In this document: positions 35,078-45,581 of the stretch, piece by piece | How the letters are laid out: each line of letters begins with the position of its first letter | Position numbering within the stretch: position 1 is the first letter of the stretch | Assembly: GCF_030268965.1 (NCBI RefSeq) | Contig: NZ_BSSE01000013.1 | Location: forward strand, 67,642 to 131,641 | Source: Microtetraspora sp. NBRC 16547 | Lineage (GTDB): Bacteria > Actinomycetota > Actinomycetes > Streptosporangiales > Streptosporangiaceae | Direction: 5' to 3' | DNA: 64,000 bases | Notes under the pieces: generated by a model | Databases searched by the model: none | What the model saw: only the letters and a program-made list of their open reading frames with translations | What the model was told of the DNA's origin: nothing | Translations under genes and position numbers: made by a program

Positions 35078-36013
35078 TTAGGGTGCCCCTTCAGGATCGC
35101 GGAAGAGGCCGGTCATGGAACACGATTGCGTATCGATAACCCCATCCGCCTCCATCCACAGACTGAACTGTGGTGAGCCGTGGCCGACGGGGAGTCCGGC
35201 GACGATCGGCACGCCCAGCGGGGCCAGCCGGTCGGTCAGCACGGCCAGCACGTCGTCGGGGTCCCCGCAGCCCACCCAGGAGCCGAGCGCGAACCCGGCC
35301 GCGCCGTCGAGGCTGCCCGCCTGCAGGAGCTGGGTGAGCATCCGGTCGATCCGGTACGGCTGCTCGCCCACGTCTTCGAGGAGCACGATGTGCCCGTCCG
35401 CGCGGAAGCCGTACGGGGTACCGCAGAGAGCGGCGAGCAGGCTGAGGTTGCCGCCACCGACCGGGCCTTCGGCGCGGCCGGGGACGAGGACCCGGTCCCC
35501 GCGGATCGGGCCGGCCGACCCGCCCTCGAACAGCGCCGCCCGCAGGCGGGACAGCGTCTCCGGCTCCGGCCCCTCGGGGGCGCCGAGCAGGGAGCACGCG
35601 GGCATCGGGCCGAAAAGGGTCGCGACGCCCAACTCCCTGGCGAACGCGCGATGCAGCGCGGTGATGTCGCTCGACCCGAGCAGGATCTTGGGCCCGGCCG
35701 CGCGCATCGCGTCCCAGTCGAGCGGTTCGAGCAGCCGGGTGGCGCCGTATCCGCCCCGGGCGCAGATCACCGCGGACACCGCCGGATCGCACCACGCCGC
35801 CTGCAGGTCGACGACGCGGGCGGAGTCGGGACCGGCGAGGAACCTCTCCCTGCCGAGCACCCGCGAGCCGACGATCACATCGAGGCCGAGCCCCTTGAGG
35901 ACCTCCTTGCCGCGTTCCAACCGCGCGGGATCGACCGGACCGGAGGGGGCGACGACGGCTACGGTGTCGCCCGGACGCAATCGGCGCGGAAACAGGCGCG
36001 GAAACTCAACCAC
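35078..36013 (-). CDS. LD-carboxypeptidase (S66 family, muramoyltetrapeptide carboxypeptidase)
   Basis: A 311-residue S66 peptidase that removes the terminal D-alanine from recycled cell-wall tetrapeptides (L,D-bond). The Ser-His-Glu triad is visible as Ser115 in LLGSSDIT, Glu217 in LEDVGEQPYRIDR and His278 in GLPVGHGSPQ. Other family landmarks are ARGGYGATRLL and GPVGGGNLS. No signal peptide, so it acts on cytoplasmic recycling products. It is divergent from the sulfotransferase gene. Confidence 0.92.
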   Translation of the reverse strand: MVEFPRLFPRRLRPGDTVAVVAPSGPVDPARLERGKEVLKGLGLDVIVGSRVLGRERFLAGPDSARVVDLQAAWCDPAVSAVICARGGYGATRLLEPLDWDAMRAAGPKILLGSSDITALHRAFARELGVATLFGPMPACSLLGAPEGPEPETLSRLRAALFEGGSAGPIRGDRVLVPGRAEGPVGGGNLSLLAALCGTPYGFRADGHIVLLEDVGEQPYRIDRMLTQLLQAGSLDGAAGFALGSWVGCGDPDDVLAVLTDRLAPLGVPIVAGLPVGHGSPQFSLWMEADGVIDTQSCSMTGLFRDPEGAP

Positions 36014-36074
36014 GGCACGACTCGGTGTGGATGCGTTCGTTCACCTCGCAAAGGCTGTCAGACTAGCCGTACCT

Positions 36075-36953
36075 ATGCGACCTCCGACACACATCTTGGT
36101 TGTCAACGGCGTCAAGGTCCGCCGTCCCGTGTTCGTGCTCGCCGCCCCGCATTCCGGCGCGGAGTTCCTGGCCCGCGCCTTGAAACGTTCCCCCGGCTTC
36201 CACGTGACGATGGGCCGGGCCGCGGTCACTCGCGTCACCTACGCGTTCGCCCGCAGGCCGTCGATCGCCCGCAGCGGCGGGGCGCCGAGCGTGATCAGGG
36301 ACGCCCTGGCGGAGGCGTGGCGGATCGGCCCGGACGCCTGCGCCGACTGCCCGGCCGCCTGCCGGGACGCGGGTGCCATCGTCGGGACCGGTCCATGCGT
36401 GCGCGCGGCCACGCTGACGAGGTTCGGCGACGCGGGGCCCGACCTGCTCTACAGCGCGCCGATCCTGCTCCAGGCGTTCCCCGACGCCAGGTTCGTCCAG
36501 ATCATCAGGGACGGCCGCGACGTGGTCGCCGACATGCTGGCCGACCCCGCCTGTATGGCCTGGTTCCGTCCCCACATGCTCAGCGAGGACGCGGAGTTCC
36601 CCAATCCCTTCCTCGGGGTGAACTCGGCCGAGCACCGCGACCGCTGGCAGGAGATGCCCGCCGCGGGCAAGTGCGCGCTGCGCTGGCGCTGCGCCGTACG
36701 GCTCAGCGCGACGCTCCGCAGGGAACTGCCCCGCGAGCAGCTGCTGACGCTCCGCTACGAGGACATGCTGGCCGACCCGGGCGAGGCCGTCGAGAGAACG
36801 TCGGAGTTCCTCGGTGCCGCGCTCTCCTCCGTCGCGCTGTACGGCGCGGCGCCCGCCCTGGCCGGCGCCTGGCGCGCGAAGCTGTCGGCCACCGACCTCG
36901 CGCTGGTGGAGAAGGTGGCCCGGGAGGAGCTCACGCGTCTGGGCTACCGGTGA
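36075..36953 (+). CDS. Sulfotransferase-family protein
   Basis: A 292-residue PAPS-dependent sulfotransferase-type protein. The 5'-phosphosulfate loop reads APHSGAEFLARALKRSP (about 24-40), and the 3'-phosphate segment is QIIRDGRDVVADML. The C-terminal LRYEDMLADP is also characteristic. Three cysteines in ACADCPAACRD (about 92-102) are an unusual insert that could bind metal. No acceptor is known. Its 3' end overlaps the convergent ABC gene by 23 nt. Confidence 0.83.
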   Translation: MRPPTHILVVNGVKVRRPVFVLAAPHSGAEFLARALKRSPGFHVTMGRAAVTRVTYAFARRPSIARSGGAPSVIRDALAEAWRIGPDACADCPAACRDAGAIVGTGPCVRAATLTRFGDAGPDLLYSAPILLQAFPDARFVQIIRDGRDVVADMLADPACMAWFRPHMLSEDAEFPNPFLGVNSAEHRDRWQEMPAAGKCALRWRCAVRLSATLRRELPREQLLTLRYEDMLADPGEAVERTSEFLGAALSSVALYGAAPALAGAWRAKLSATDLALVEKVAREELTRLGYR

Positions 36954-38817
36954 ACTGGGTCCGGTAGAGCTCGGCGTAGGCGCCGTTCCGCGCGAGCAGC
37001 TCGTCGTGGCCGCCGCGCTCCACGACCTGGCCGTCCTGGATCACCAGGATCGTGTCGGCCTCCCTGATCGTGGAGAGCCGGTGGGCGATCACCAGGGAGG
37101 TCCGCCCGGCCAGCGCGATCTTCAGGGCCTGCTGCACGGCCGCCTCGGACTCGGAGTCGAGATGGGCGGTGGCCTCGTCGAGCACGACGACGTCGGGGGC
37201 CTTGAGCAGCAGCCGGGCCAGCGCGACCCGCTGCTTCTCCCCGCCGGAGAGCCGGTATCCGCGGTCGCCGACGACCGTGTCCAGCCCCTCGGGCAGCGCG
37301 CCGACGAGGTCGGCGATCTGGGCCGCACGCAGCGCCTCCCAGATCTCCTCGTCGGTCGCCTCGGGGCGGGCGTAGCGCAGGTTGTTGCCGATCGTGTCGT
37401 GGAACAGGTGGGAGTCCTGCATGACGACGCCGACCGTGTTCCTGATGCTGTCCATGGTGGCGTCCCTGACGTCGAGCCCGTTGAGGCGGACGGCGCCCTC
37501 GTTCGCGTCGTACAGGCGGGAGACCAGCGACGTGAGGGTGGTCTTGCCCGCACCGGAGTGGCCGACCAAGGCGACCAGCTCACCCGGCCGCGCGGTGAAC
37601 GTCACCCCCTTGAGCACCGGCTGCGAGGGGCCGGTGTCCGGCCGGGCGACCGATTCGAGCGAGGCCAGCGACACCTCGGACGCCGCGGGGTAGCGGAAGT
37701 GGACGTCGTCGAACTCGATCGTCACCGGTCCGCCGGGGACCGGCCGGGCGTCGGGAGCCTCCGCGACCATGGGCTTCAGGTCGAGCACCTCGAAGACCCG
37801 GTCGAAGCTGACCAGCGCGGTCATCACGTCCACATGCACGTTCGACAGGCTGGTGAGCGGGCCGTACAGGCGCATCAGCAGGGCGGCGAGGGCGACCAGC
37901 GTGCCGAGCTCGAAGACGCCGTTCACCGCCAGGCTGCCGCCGAGGCCGTAGACGAGCGCGGTGGCGAGCGCGGCGACCAGGCCGAGCGCGATCCGGAAGA
38001 CCGCGCCGTACATCGCCACGATCACGCCCACGTCGCGCACCCGGCCGGCCCTGGCGGCGAAGTGGACGGCCTCGTCGTCGGGCCTGCCGTACAGCTTGGC
38101 GACCATGGCGCCGGCGACGTTGAAGCGCTCGGTCATCATCGAGCTCATCTCCGCGTCGAGCTGCATCTGCTCGCGGGTGAGCGCCGACATCCGCCGCCCG
38201 ACCCATTTCGCGGGGAAGATGAAGATCGGCAGCAGGACCAGGGCGACCAGGGTGATCTGCCAGGACAGCACGAGCATGGCGCCGAGCACCACGACCAGGC
38301 TGACGACGTTGGAGACCACGGACGACAGGGTGCTCGTGAGCGCCCGCTGGGCGCCGATGACGTCGCTGTTCAGCCGGGACACCAGCGCGCCGGTCTGCGC
38401 CCGCATGAAGAACGCCACGGGCATGCGCTGGACGTGGTCGAAGACCTCCGTGCGGAGGTTGTAGATCAAGCCCTCGCCGATGCGCGCGGAGAACCACCGC
38501 TGGACCAGGCCGAGTCCGGCGTCCAGCACCGCGAGCGCCGCGATGGCGACGGCCAGCCAGAGCACGACGTCGACGCGCCTGGGGACGATGCCGTCGTCGA
38601 TGACCGACTTCATCAGCAGCGGGTTGGCGACCACGATCAGGGCGCCGACCACCACCATGGCGAGGAAGCCGGCGATCTGGCCCTTGAACGGGCGGGCGTA
38701 CCCCGCGATGCGCCGGACCGTGCCCGGCGCGAGCCGCTCCTTGGTCACCGAGCTGTCACGTCGCAGAGACCGCATCACCTGGGGGCCGTAACCCCCGCCC
38801 ATCATCGCCACGCTCAC
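36931..38817 (-). CDS. ABC exporter with fused membrane and ATPase domains
   Basis: A 628-residue half-transporter of the MsbA/multidrug type. Six membrane helices occupy about residues 40-330, the first near GFLAMVVVGALIVVA. The ATPase domain has Walker A GHSGAGKTT, signature LSGGEKQR, Walker B VVVLDEATAHLD and the H-loop IAHRLST. It would homodimerise or pair with another half-transporter and export lipids or hydrophobic compounds. The substrate is not evident. A second start candidate (Met5 or Met15) cannot be excluded. Confidence 0.92.
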   Translation of the reverse strand: MSVAMMGGGYGPQVMRSLRRDSSVTKERLAPGTVRRIAGYARPFKGQIAGFLAMVVVGALIVVANPLLMKSVIDDGIVPRRVDVVLWLAVAIAALAVLDAGLGLVQRWFSARIGEGLIYNLRTEVFDHVQRMPVAFFMRAQTGALVSRLNSDVIGAQRALTSTLSSVVSNVVSLVVVLGAMLVLSWQITLVALVLLPIFIFPAKWVGRRMSALTREQMQLDAEMSSMMTERFNVAGAMVAKLYGRPDDEAVHFAARAGRVRDVGVIVAMYGAVFRIALGLVAALATALVYGLGGSLAVNGVFELGTLVALAALLMRLYGPLTSLSNVHVDVMTALVSFDRVFEVLDLKPMVAEAPDARPVPGGPVTIEFDDVHFRYPAASEVSLASLESVARPDTGPSQPVLKGVTFTARPGELVALVGHSGAGKTTLTSLVSRLYDANEGAVRLNGLDVRDATMDSIRNTVGVVMQDSHLFHDTIGNNLRYARPEATDEEIWEALRAAQIADLVGALPEGLDTVVGDRGYRLSGGEKQRVALARLLLKAPDVVVLDEATAHLDSESEAAVQQALKIALAGRTSLVIAHRLSTIREADTILVIQDGQVVERGGHDELLARNGAYAELYRTQFTGSPDA

Positions 38818-38862
38818 CCTCCCGCTTGTGAAGCACCGGGAGGATACCCCCCGATTCCGGCG

Positions 38863-39681
38863 TCAGCTGGAGGCGAACAAGGCGCGGATGCGGGCCACCT
38901 GTTCGGCGCGCTCGGCGGCGGCCTGCTCCTCGAGGGTCCGGCCGGGAGCCCCCTGAAGCAGCCGCTTGGTCGCCGTCGCGGCGTCTCGGTTCGTGCCGAG
39001 AAGCGCGGCCGCGAGGTCGCGTACGGCCTGCGGCAGCTCCCCGCCCGGAACCACCAGCTCGGCCAGGCCGAGCCGGGACGCCTCCTGAGCGCCGATGGTG
39101 CGGGCGGTCAGGCAGATCTCGATGGCCCGGGACACGCCGACGATGTCGACGAGCGGCTTGGTGCCGGTGAGATCGGGAACCAGCCCGAGGGCCGGCTCCT
39201 TCATGCAGAACTTGACGTCCTCCGCGACGATCCGCAGATCGCAGGAGAGCGCCAGCTGGAACCCGGCGCCGATCGCGTGGCCCTGGACGGCCGCGATGGA
39301 GACGATGTCGGGCCGGCGGAGCCACAGGAACCCGCGCTGGGCCTCGGCGACCGCCTGTTCGAAGGCCGTGTCGTCGAGCGCGGCGACCGTGCCGAACGAT
39401 CCCTGCCCGGGCACCCCTTCGGGAGTGAACATGCGCAGGTCGATGCCCGCTGAGAAGGACGGCCCCTCACCACGGACCACGACCACCCGTACCTGAGCCG
39501 GGAGGTTCTCCCCGATCCGGGTCAGTGCCGACCACGTGGCGAACGTCTGGGCGTTGCGCCGTTCCGGCCGGTCCAGGGTGATGGTCGCGATCTCGCCGTC
39601 CACCTCAAAGCGCAGTCCGATCTCCGCGAGCTCACCCGCCGAGATCGCCTCCGTGCTCCCCCCAAGTGTCGCGTCCGCCAT
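38863..39681 (-). CDS. Enoyl-CoA hydratase/isomerase-family protein
   Basis: A 272-residue crotonase-fold enzyme. The oxyanion-hole segments are SAGIDLRMF and AAVQGHAIGAGFQLALSCD; Glu in the KEPALGLVPDLTGT stretch is in a catalytic position. It is an acyl-CoA hydratase or isomerase, probably of fatty-acid or aromatic catabolism, but the residue at the first catalytic position is not clearly conserved. I place the start at the ATG at 39679-39681, which has AGGAG six bases upstream; an ATG 15 nt earlier is possible. Confidence 0.85.
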   Translation of the reverse strand: MADATLGGSTEAISAGELAEIGLRFEVDGEIATITLDRPERRNAQTFATWSALTRIGENLPAQVRVVVVRGEGPSFSAGIDLRMFTPEGVPGQGSFGTVAALDDTAFEQAVAEAQRGFLWLRRPDIVSIAAVQGHAIGAGFQLALSCDLRIVAEDVKFCMKEPALGLVPDLTGTKPLVDIVGVSRAIEICLTARTIGAQEASRLGLAELVVPGGELPQAVRDLAAALLGTNRDAATATKRLLQGAPGRTLEEQAAAERAEQVARIRALFASS

Positions 39682-39817
39682 CCTCAGCTCCTGCATCCGG
39701 TCGAGTCGTCTCCGCGGTCCCGCCAGAGCCTACCGAATATCGTTCTGATGGCTCCTGGCGAGACCGCCCGGAATGCGGGAACAGGCGACTGCGGCCGCGC
39801 GCCCGCGAGGCGGATCC

Positions 39818-40033
39818 CTAGCGCTTGGACTTCCCGCGGGTCGCCCCACCGCGCCCGCGCAGAGCCACACCGGACTCGCTCAGGATGCGGTGGATGAACC
39901 CGTAGGACCGGCCGGTCGAAGCGGCCAGCGCGCGGATGCTCTCACCCGCGGCGTACCGCTTCTTGAGATCGCTGGCCAGCTTTTCACGGTCGGCCCCGGT
40001 CACCCGGGTGCCCTTCTTCAGAGTCTCGGCCAC
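39818..40033 (-). CDS. Small helix-turn-helix DNA-binding protein
   Basis: A 71-residue basic protein conserved in actinomycetes. It starts MAETLKKGTRVTG, has a compact helix-turn-helix (KKRYAAGESIRALAASTGRSYGFIHRIL) in which GRSYGFIHR is the recognition helix, and ends in a strongly basic Gly/Arg tail (RGRGGATRGKSKR) that would contact the minor groove. The start is GTG at 40031-40033 with AGGAGG five bases upstream. The target is unknown. It lies between the ABC-F gene and the hydratase gene. Confidence 0.85.
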   Translation of the reverse strand: MAETLKKGTRVTGADREKLASDLKKRYAAGESIRALAASTGRSYGFIHRILSESGVALRGRGGATRGKSKR

Positions 40034-40147
40034 GAGTACCTCCTGTAGTGCCAGACTTCCGCAGCGTTACTCACGCCATGATCAGTCATTTCGGCGGGAT
40101 CGGCTACCTACTCAGCGGGAAAAGATCCCTACCCGCTCAAATTAAGA

Positions 40148-41746
<1,599 letters not shown>

Positions 41747-41963
41747 GATTAGGGGAACATCCCAGTGTGATGGGGTCAGGACCGGCGCGTGGTCGCACGG
41801 ATGGCCGGCGAGTGCGAAAGCGGATCCGCGCGAACTCGGGGAGACGATCAATCGGGAGCGCGCATACCGCCCAGTGTACGGCCTGTCCACCGGTCGCCTC
41901 CGGTCGCAAGGTCACGACGCCCGAATTGCCGCGCGTCTCGCGAGGATGCCGGCCTGTACCGGT
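41747..41963. other. Leader region of the ABC-F gene
   Basis: 217 bp between the acVLRF1 stop and the ABC-F start, long for two same-strand genes in this window. I do not see a clear attenuator hairpin series. A short open frame reading into the start (about 61 codons, minus strand) has no strong ribosome-binding site. Confidence 0.3.
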
Positions 41964-42656
41964 TCAGTCGAGAACGCGCACGCGGACCGCGCGGAACAGC
42001 CCCGGCGTCTCACGCAGCACGGCCAGCCGGGGGTCGGGGACCGTGAGGAACGGCGCGCGTTCCAGGGCGAGGAGCGGCGCCAGCCGCCGGTCCTCGCGCA
42101 CGCCGTCGATCGCGCGCCGGTCGCCGCCGAGCAGGACCGCCTCCAGCTCCGCGGCGTACGGCAGCAGCACCCGCGCGGCGACGTCGGCGGCCGCCTCCAG
42201 CGCCTCGCTCGACTGCTTCTCCCTGCGCCGGGCGAAGCGCTGCTGGGACCAGCCTCCCGCCGCGCTGCGGCCGTGGACCTGCCGGGAGCCGACCTTGGAG
42301 GCCACCAGGCGCTCTCCGTCGAACACGCCCGCCGCGTAGCCGCCGAGCCGTACCAGCAGCACGCCCACCAGCCGGTCGCGTCGCGCGTGCGCGGCGAGCG
42401 CCGCCACCGGGTCGCCGCCCTCCGCGTGGGATGCGAGGGGCGGGCCGTGGCGATCACCGGGAGGGACGGCGAGGGGCGGGAAGGGCACGTGGCATTCGGC
42501 CACCGCGCCGTCGGCGGCGGTCAGCCGTACGAGATCGGGGGCGGCCGTCGCCTCGACGGCCCCGTGCCGGGCCGCGAAGCCGTCGATCCAGCGCTCGACG
42601 CGCTCGGGGGCGACCGCCACCCATCTGCCCCCGCCCGCGGCCGGTCGTGCCGTCAT
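41964..42656 (-). CDS. acVLRF1 family protein (actinobacterial Vms1-like release factor domain)
   Basis: A 230-residue protein of the actinobacterial VLRF1 family, related to eukaryotic release factor 1 and to Vms1/ANKZF1, which release peptides from stalled 60S ribosomes. The defining catalytic-loop segment RSAAGGWSQQRFARRRE is present, with the glutamine pair in the GGQ-like position. It would act as a peptidyl-tRNA hydrolase in ribosome quality control. It precedes the ABC-F gene (same strand, 217 nt), and together they suggest a translation-rescue unit; that is inference. Confidence 0.9.
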   Translation of the reverse strand: MTARPAAGGGRWVAVAPERVERWIDGFAARHGAVEATAAPDLVRLTAADGAVAECHVPFPPLAVPPGDRHGPPLASHAEGGDPVAALAAHARRDRLVGVLLVRLGGYAAGVFDGERLVASKVGSRQVHGRSAAGGWSQQRFARRREKQSSEALEAAADVAARVLLPYAAELEAVLLGGDRRAIDGVREDRRLAPLLALERAPFLTVPDPRLAVLRETPGLFRAVRVRVLD

Positions 42657-42683
42657 GGGACCCGAGGCTATCCTGCCCGCCGC

Positions 42684-44621
42684 TCACTGACGGGAGGCGC
42701 CCGCGTCCTTGTCCGCCTCCTTGTCCGCGTCCTTGTCCGCGTCCTGGCCCGCGAAGGGCAGCGAGAACGGCGAGGGGCCGGAGCTTCCTTCGACCGGGAT
42801 CACGACCGACAGCGAGGTGCCCTGCCCCACCGGACTCGCGATGTCCATCCTGCCGCCGATCGCCTCGACGCGGTCGCGCAGCCCGACCAGTCCCGAGCCC
42901 CGCTCCGGGTCGGCCCCGCCGCGCCCGTCGTCCCGGATCAGAAGGTGGACGGCCCTGGCGTCGGCCCACAGCGAGACGCGCGCTTCGGAGGCGCACGCGT
43001 GCTTGGCGACGTTGCTCAACGCCTCCGAGACCACGAAGTAGACGGCAACCTCCACGACTTCTGGCAGCCGCCGGTCGAGCCCCACCTCGAGTTCGACGGG
43101 GACCGCCGAGCGACGGGCGAGCATCTTCAGCGCGGGCATGAGACCGCCCTTCGACAGGATCGCCGGGTGGATGCCACGGGACAGCTCCCGCAGGTCTTCC
43201 AGCACTTCCGTCAGCCCCTGGGCGGTCTGCGACAGCCGCCCTCTGACCTCCCCCGGTACGTCGGCCTCCGCAGCGCGCAGCGCCAGGCCGAGGGAGACCA
43301 GCCGCTGCTGGGCCCCGTCGTGAAGATTGCGCTCGATGAGACGCCTGGACTCGTCGGCCGCGGCGACCACCCGGGCGCGGGAGGCGGCGAGGTCGGCCCG
43401 TGCCTGGGCGTTCGATATCGCCGTGGCGACGAGTGCGGTGAAGGCGAGCATGCGTTCCTCGGCGCCGTCGAACTCCTTCTTCGGATCCGTGGCGAAGGCG
43501 ATCACGATTCCCCACAGGCGCGCCTCCACGAGGATGGGGCAGCCGACAGACAGGACGATCCCTTCACCGCGCGCCCATTCGGCGACAGGTCCGGTGGCCC
43601 GGTCGTAGCCCGTCATGCGCGCCGGCTGCCTCAAGCGCCACACCCGGCCGGAGACGCCGGGCTGATCGAGCGGCCAGCGCAAGCCGATGATCTTCTTCGA
43701 GTCGAGGTCGTCCAGGGCGCTCCAGGCGCCCACCACCGTCGCGTGGCTGGGCTCGAACCGGCCCACCACGACGCGGTCGGCCTTCAGGATGAGCCCCATC
43801 TCACAGGCGACCGCGTTGAACAGCTCCGTCGGCGAGGTGCCGCGCGCGACCAGCGTCGCCACCCGGCGCAGCGCCGCCTGCTCCTCGGCGATCCTGCGGT
43901 TCTCGTCCCGGCTCGCCTCCAGGGCGATCTCGACGGCTTCCCGATCATGCGCCACCTGGAGCAGCGCCTCGATCGAGGCGACCATCCGGTCGGAGAGGCG
44001 GCGCCGTACGTCCTCTGTCAGGTCGGTGGGATAGGTGAGCGTGGCGACCCGCTCGCCGTCCGCGCGCAGCGGTAGGGCCCTCCGGCCCTCTCCGGGGACG
44101 GCTGTGCCGCGTTCGAGCACCAGCCCCGGCAACCGGAGGCCGCGTGCCAGGCGGCGCGAGACGACGGGCAATGCCGCGCCCGGATCCTCGCTGGCCAGCA
44201 ACAAATGGGCCAGGTCGGCCGCGAGGGCCGCCTCCCGCCGGCGTTCGTCGGCCTCGATGGCCCGCGAGCGCGCCAGCGCCGCGATCACGCAGGAAGCCGT
44301 GTTGACGGAAACGAAGACCAGCATGTGCAGCCAGACCCAATTCTCCGTGAACCCGAAGCTTCCGTAGGGCGGGAGGTTGAAGACGTTGAAGGCGAGGCCG
44401 CTGACGAGCACCATCGCCAACCCCAGCCACAGCCCCCACAGGTACGAGGCCACCAGGACACCGAGCAGGTACACCACGGCCAGGGCCCTGCTGCCCGTGT
44501 AGAACTCCAGCGCCAGCGACAGAACGGTCTCCGCCGCGACGAAGACGACGGCGAAGAGAATCCCCAAGGCGAGCGGCGGGCGTATCGGGTGCTGCAAGAG
44601 CGACGAAAGTCGCGCGCACAT
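42684..44621 (-). CDS. Sensor histidine kinase (DUF4118 membrane sensor, GAF, HisKA_3)
   Basis: A 645-residue NarL-system kinase. The N-terminal four-helix membrane module (about 18-110) is of the DUF4118 type (as in KdpD); the middle contains a GAF domain (about 240-400); then a HisKA_3 dimerisation helix with the phospho-His in RRLIERNLHDGAQQRLVSLG and an HATPase_c domain (DDGRGGADPERGSGLVGL). The final 20-odd residues are an acidic-basic tail (ADKDADKEADKDA) from a 12-bp DNA repeat. I choose the ATG at 44619-44621, preceded at seven bases by TACATT, a leaderless pattern. The receiver-only regulator is encoded just upstream on the same strand and is the probable partner. Confidence 0.9.
   Translation of the reverse strand: MCARLSSLLQHPIRPPLALGILFAVVFVAAETVLSLALEFYTGSRALAVVYLLGVLVASYLWGLWLGLAMVLVSGLAFNVFNLPPYGSFGFTENWVWLHMLVFVSVNTASCVIAALARSRAIEADERRREAALAADLAHLLLASEDPGAALPVVSRRLARGLRLPGLVLERGTAVPGEGRRALPLRADGERVATLTYPTDLTEDVRRRLSDRMVASIEALLQVAHDREAVEIALEASRDENRRIAEEQAALRRVATLVARGTSPTELFNAVACEMGLILKADRVVVGRFEPSHATVVGAWSALDDLDSKKIIGLRWPLDQPGVSGRVWRLRQPARMTGYDRATGPVAEWARGEGIVLSVGCPILVEARLWGIVIAFATDPKKEFDGAEERMLAFTALVATAISNAQARADLAASRARVVAAADESRRLIERNLHDGAQQRLVSLGLALRAAEADVPGEVRGRLSQTAQGLTEVLEDLRELSRGIHPAILSKGGLMPALKMLARRSAVPVELEVGLDRRLPEVVEVAVYFVVSEALSNVAKHACASEARVSLWADARAVHLLIRDDGRGGADPERGSGLVGLRDRVEAIGGRMDIASPVGQGTSLSVVIPVEGSSGPSPFSLPFAGQDADKDADKEADKDAGASRQ
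42703..42750. repeat. 12-bp tandem repeat at the 3' end of the histidine kinase gene
   Basis: Four 12-bp units (GCGTCCTTGTCC and close variants) from 42703 to 42750 encode the ADKD/ADKE tail of the kinase in frame. Confidence 0.9.
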
Positions 44622-44846
44622 AACCGTCAATGTACTCGCGTGTCACGAAAGAGATGGGCGAAGGATCTTTTTTGAACGCATCCCTCTCTAGAATTGGCAG
44701 GATATTTATCGAAATAGCGCATAGCCTACCGATTACCGCCATCACGGCGGTCAATTCTGCGCCGAATCATGGGCGGAGATGCCGTTCGACTGTTTCGATC
44801 AAGGCGATGCCCTGCGGACCCGCGAGCGCTTCAGCCGACTACCCGA
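44622..44846. promoter_or_regulatory. AT-rich gap between the kinase and regulator genes
   Basis: 225 bp with an AT-rich section (about 44660-44730). A perfect 6-bp hairpin ACCGCC-ATCAC-GGCGGT sits at 44735-44751, close to the regulator's stop, and may be its terminator or part of a control element. On the minus strand TTGACC lies just before it and TACATT seven bases before the kinase ATG, so a promoter for the kinase is likely here. Confidence 0.4.
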
Positions 44847-45320
44847 TCATGCTCCGGCCTGAGCGCCGGGCTGGTCGTGCGCGTCCGCGCCGTCCTGGAC
44901 TTCTTCGACCCGCGTCGGCGCGGTGGTTCCGCTTTGCCCGCCTTCTCGCCGGTCTTTGTCGCCGGCCTTCCGGAGGATGTCACGGATCGCCTGCCCAGAC
45001 AGATCCGACTTCGACAGGAACGCGATGGCCGGGCTGTTCACGATCAGCTCGAGGAGGTCCTTCTCGGAGTACGTCGAGACGAGGATGACGCTCGGGGCGT
45101 CCGCGACCCCGTTCAGCCGCACGGCCACGTCGAAGCCGCTCTCCGCGCCCAGCTCGACGTCCACCAGCGCGAGGTCGGGACGGAACTCGTCGACTCTCCG
45201 GACCGCGTCGGCGGCGGTGGAGGCCACTCCGACGACGTCGATGCCCTCCCGTTGCAGCAGTCCGCGAGCGGTCACCTTGAAGTGATCGCTGTCATCGACG
45301 ATGACGCACCGGACGGCCAT
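44847..45320 (-). CDS. Receiver-only response regulator
   Basis: A 157-residue protein with one receiver domain and no DNA-binding output domain. The acidic pocket is Asp9/Asp10 (VIVDDS), the phospho-acceptor is Asp54 (LALVDVELG) and the conserved Lys is 104 (AFLSKSD). After about residue 120 comes a low-complexity acidic tail rather than the HTH of NarL-type regulators. It may relay phosphate or act by protein contact. The kinase is encoded 225 nt downstream on the same strand. The frame is open across the tail, so a lost HTH is possible but not shown. Confidence 0.8.
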   Translation of the reverse strand: MAVRCVIVDDSDHFKVTARGLLQREGIDVVGVASTAADAVRRVDEFRPDLALVDVELGAESGFDVAVRLNGVADAPSVILVSTYSEKDLLELIVNSPAIAFLSKSDLSGQAIRDILRKAGDKDRREGGQSGTTAPTRVEEVQDGADAHDQPGAQAGA

Positions 45321-45581
45321 GACTCCAGAGTCGCAGACAGACTCCGCCAGGACATTGCAGTTAACCGGAAACCTCTTGAGGCCGGATCCACGCGCCGTGA
45401 GGTGCCGATCATCCGGGTGGAGGCGAGAGACCGGGCGTCACAAGGCGCTGTGATCCGCGACACGCCCGGACACAGGCGTCGGACCTGCGGTGATATATCC
45501 CCGCAGAACAGTGGTGAAAATGTCGGTGAACTTCGCTTCCCGTCACTCCTGTCACGGGTAAAGGGGCAGCACAATTCAACC
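45321..45581. other. Divergent gap between the regulator and EAL-CBS genes
   Basis: 261 bp upstream of both divergent genes. A near-palindrome GACTCCAGAGTC at about 45323-45334 overlaps the regulator's start region. The ribosome-binding site of the regulator (GGAG) lies inside it. I see no clear promoter for the rightward gene. Confidence 0.35.
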
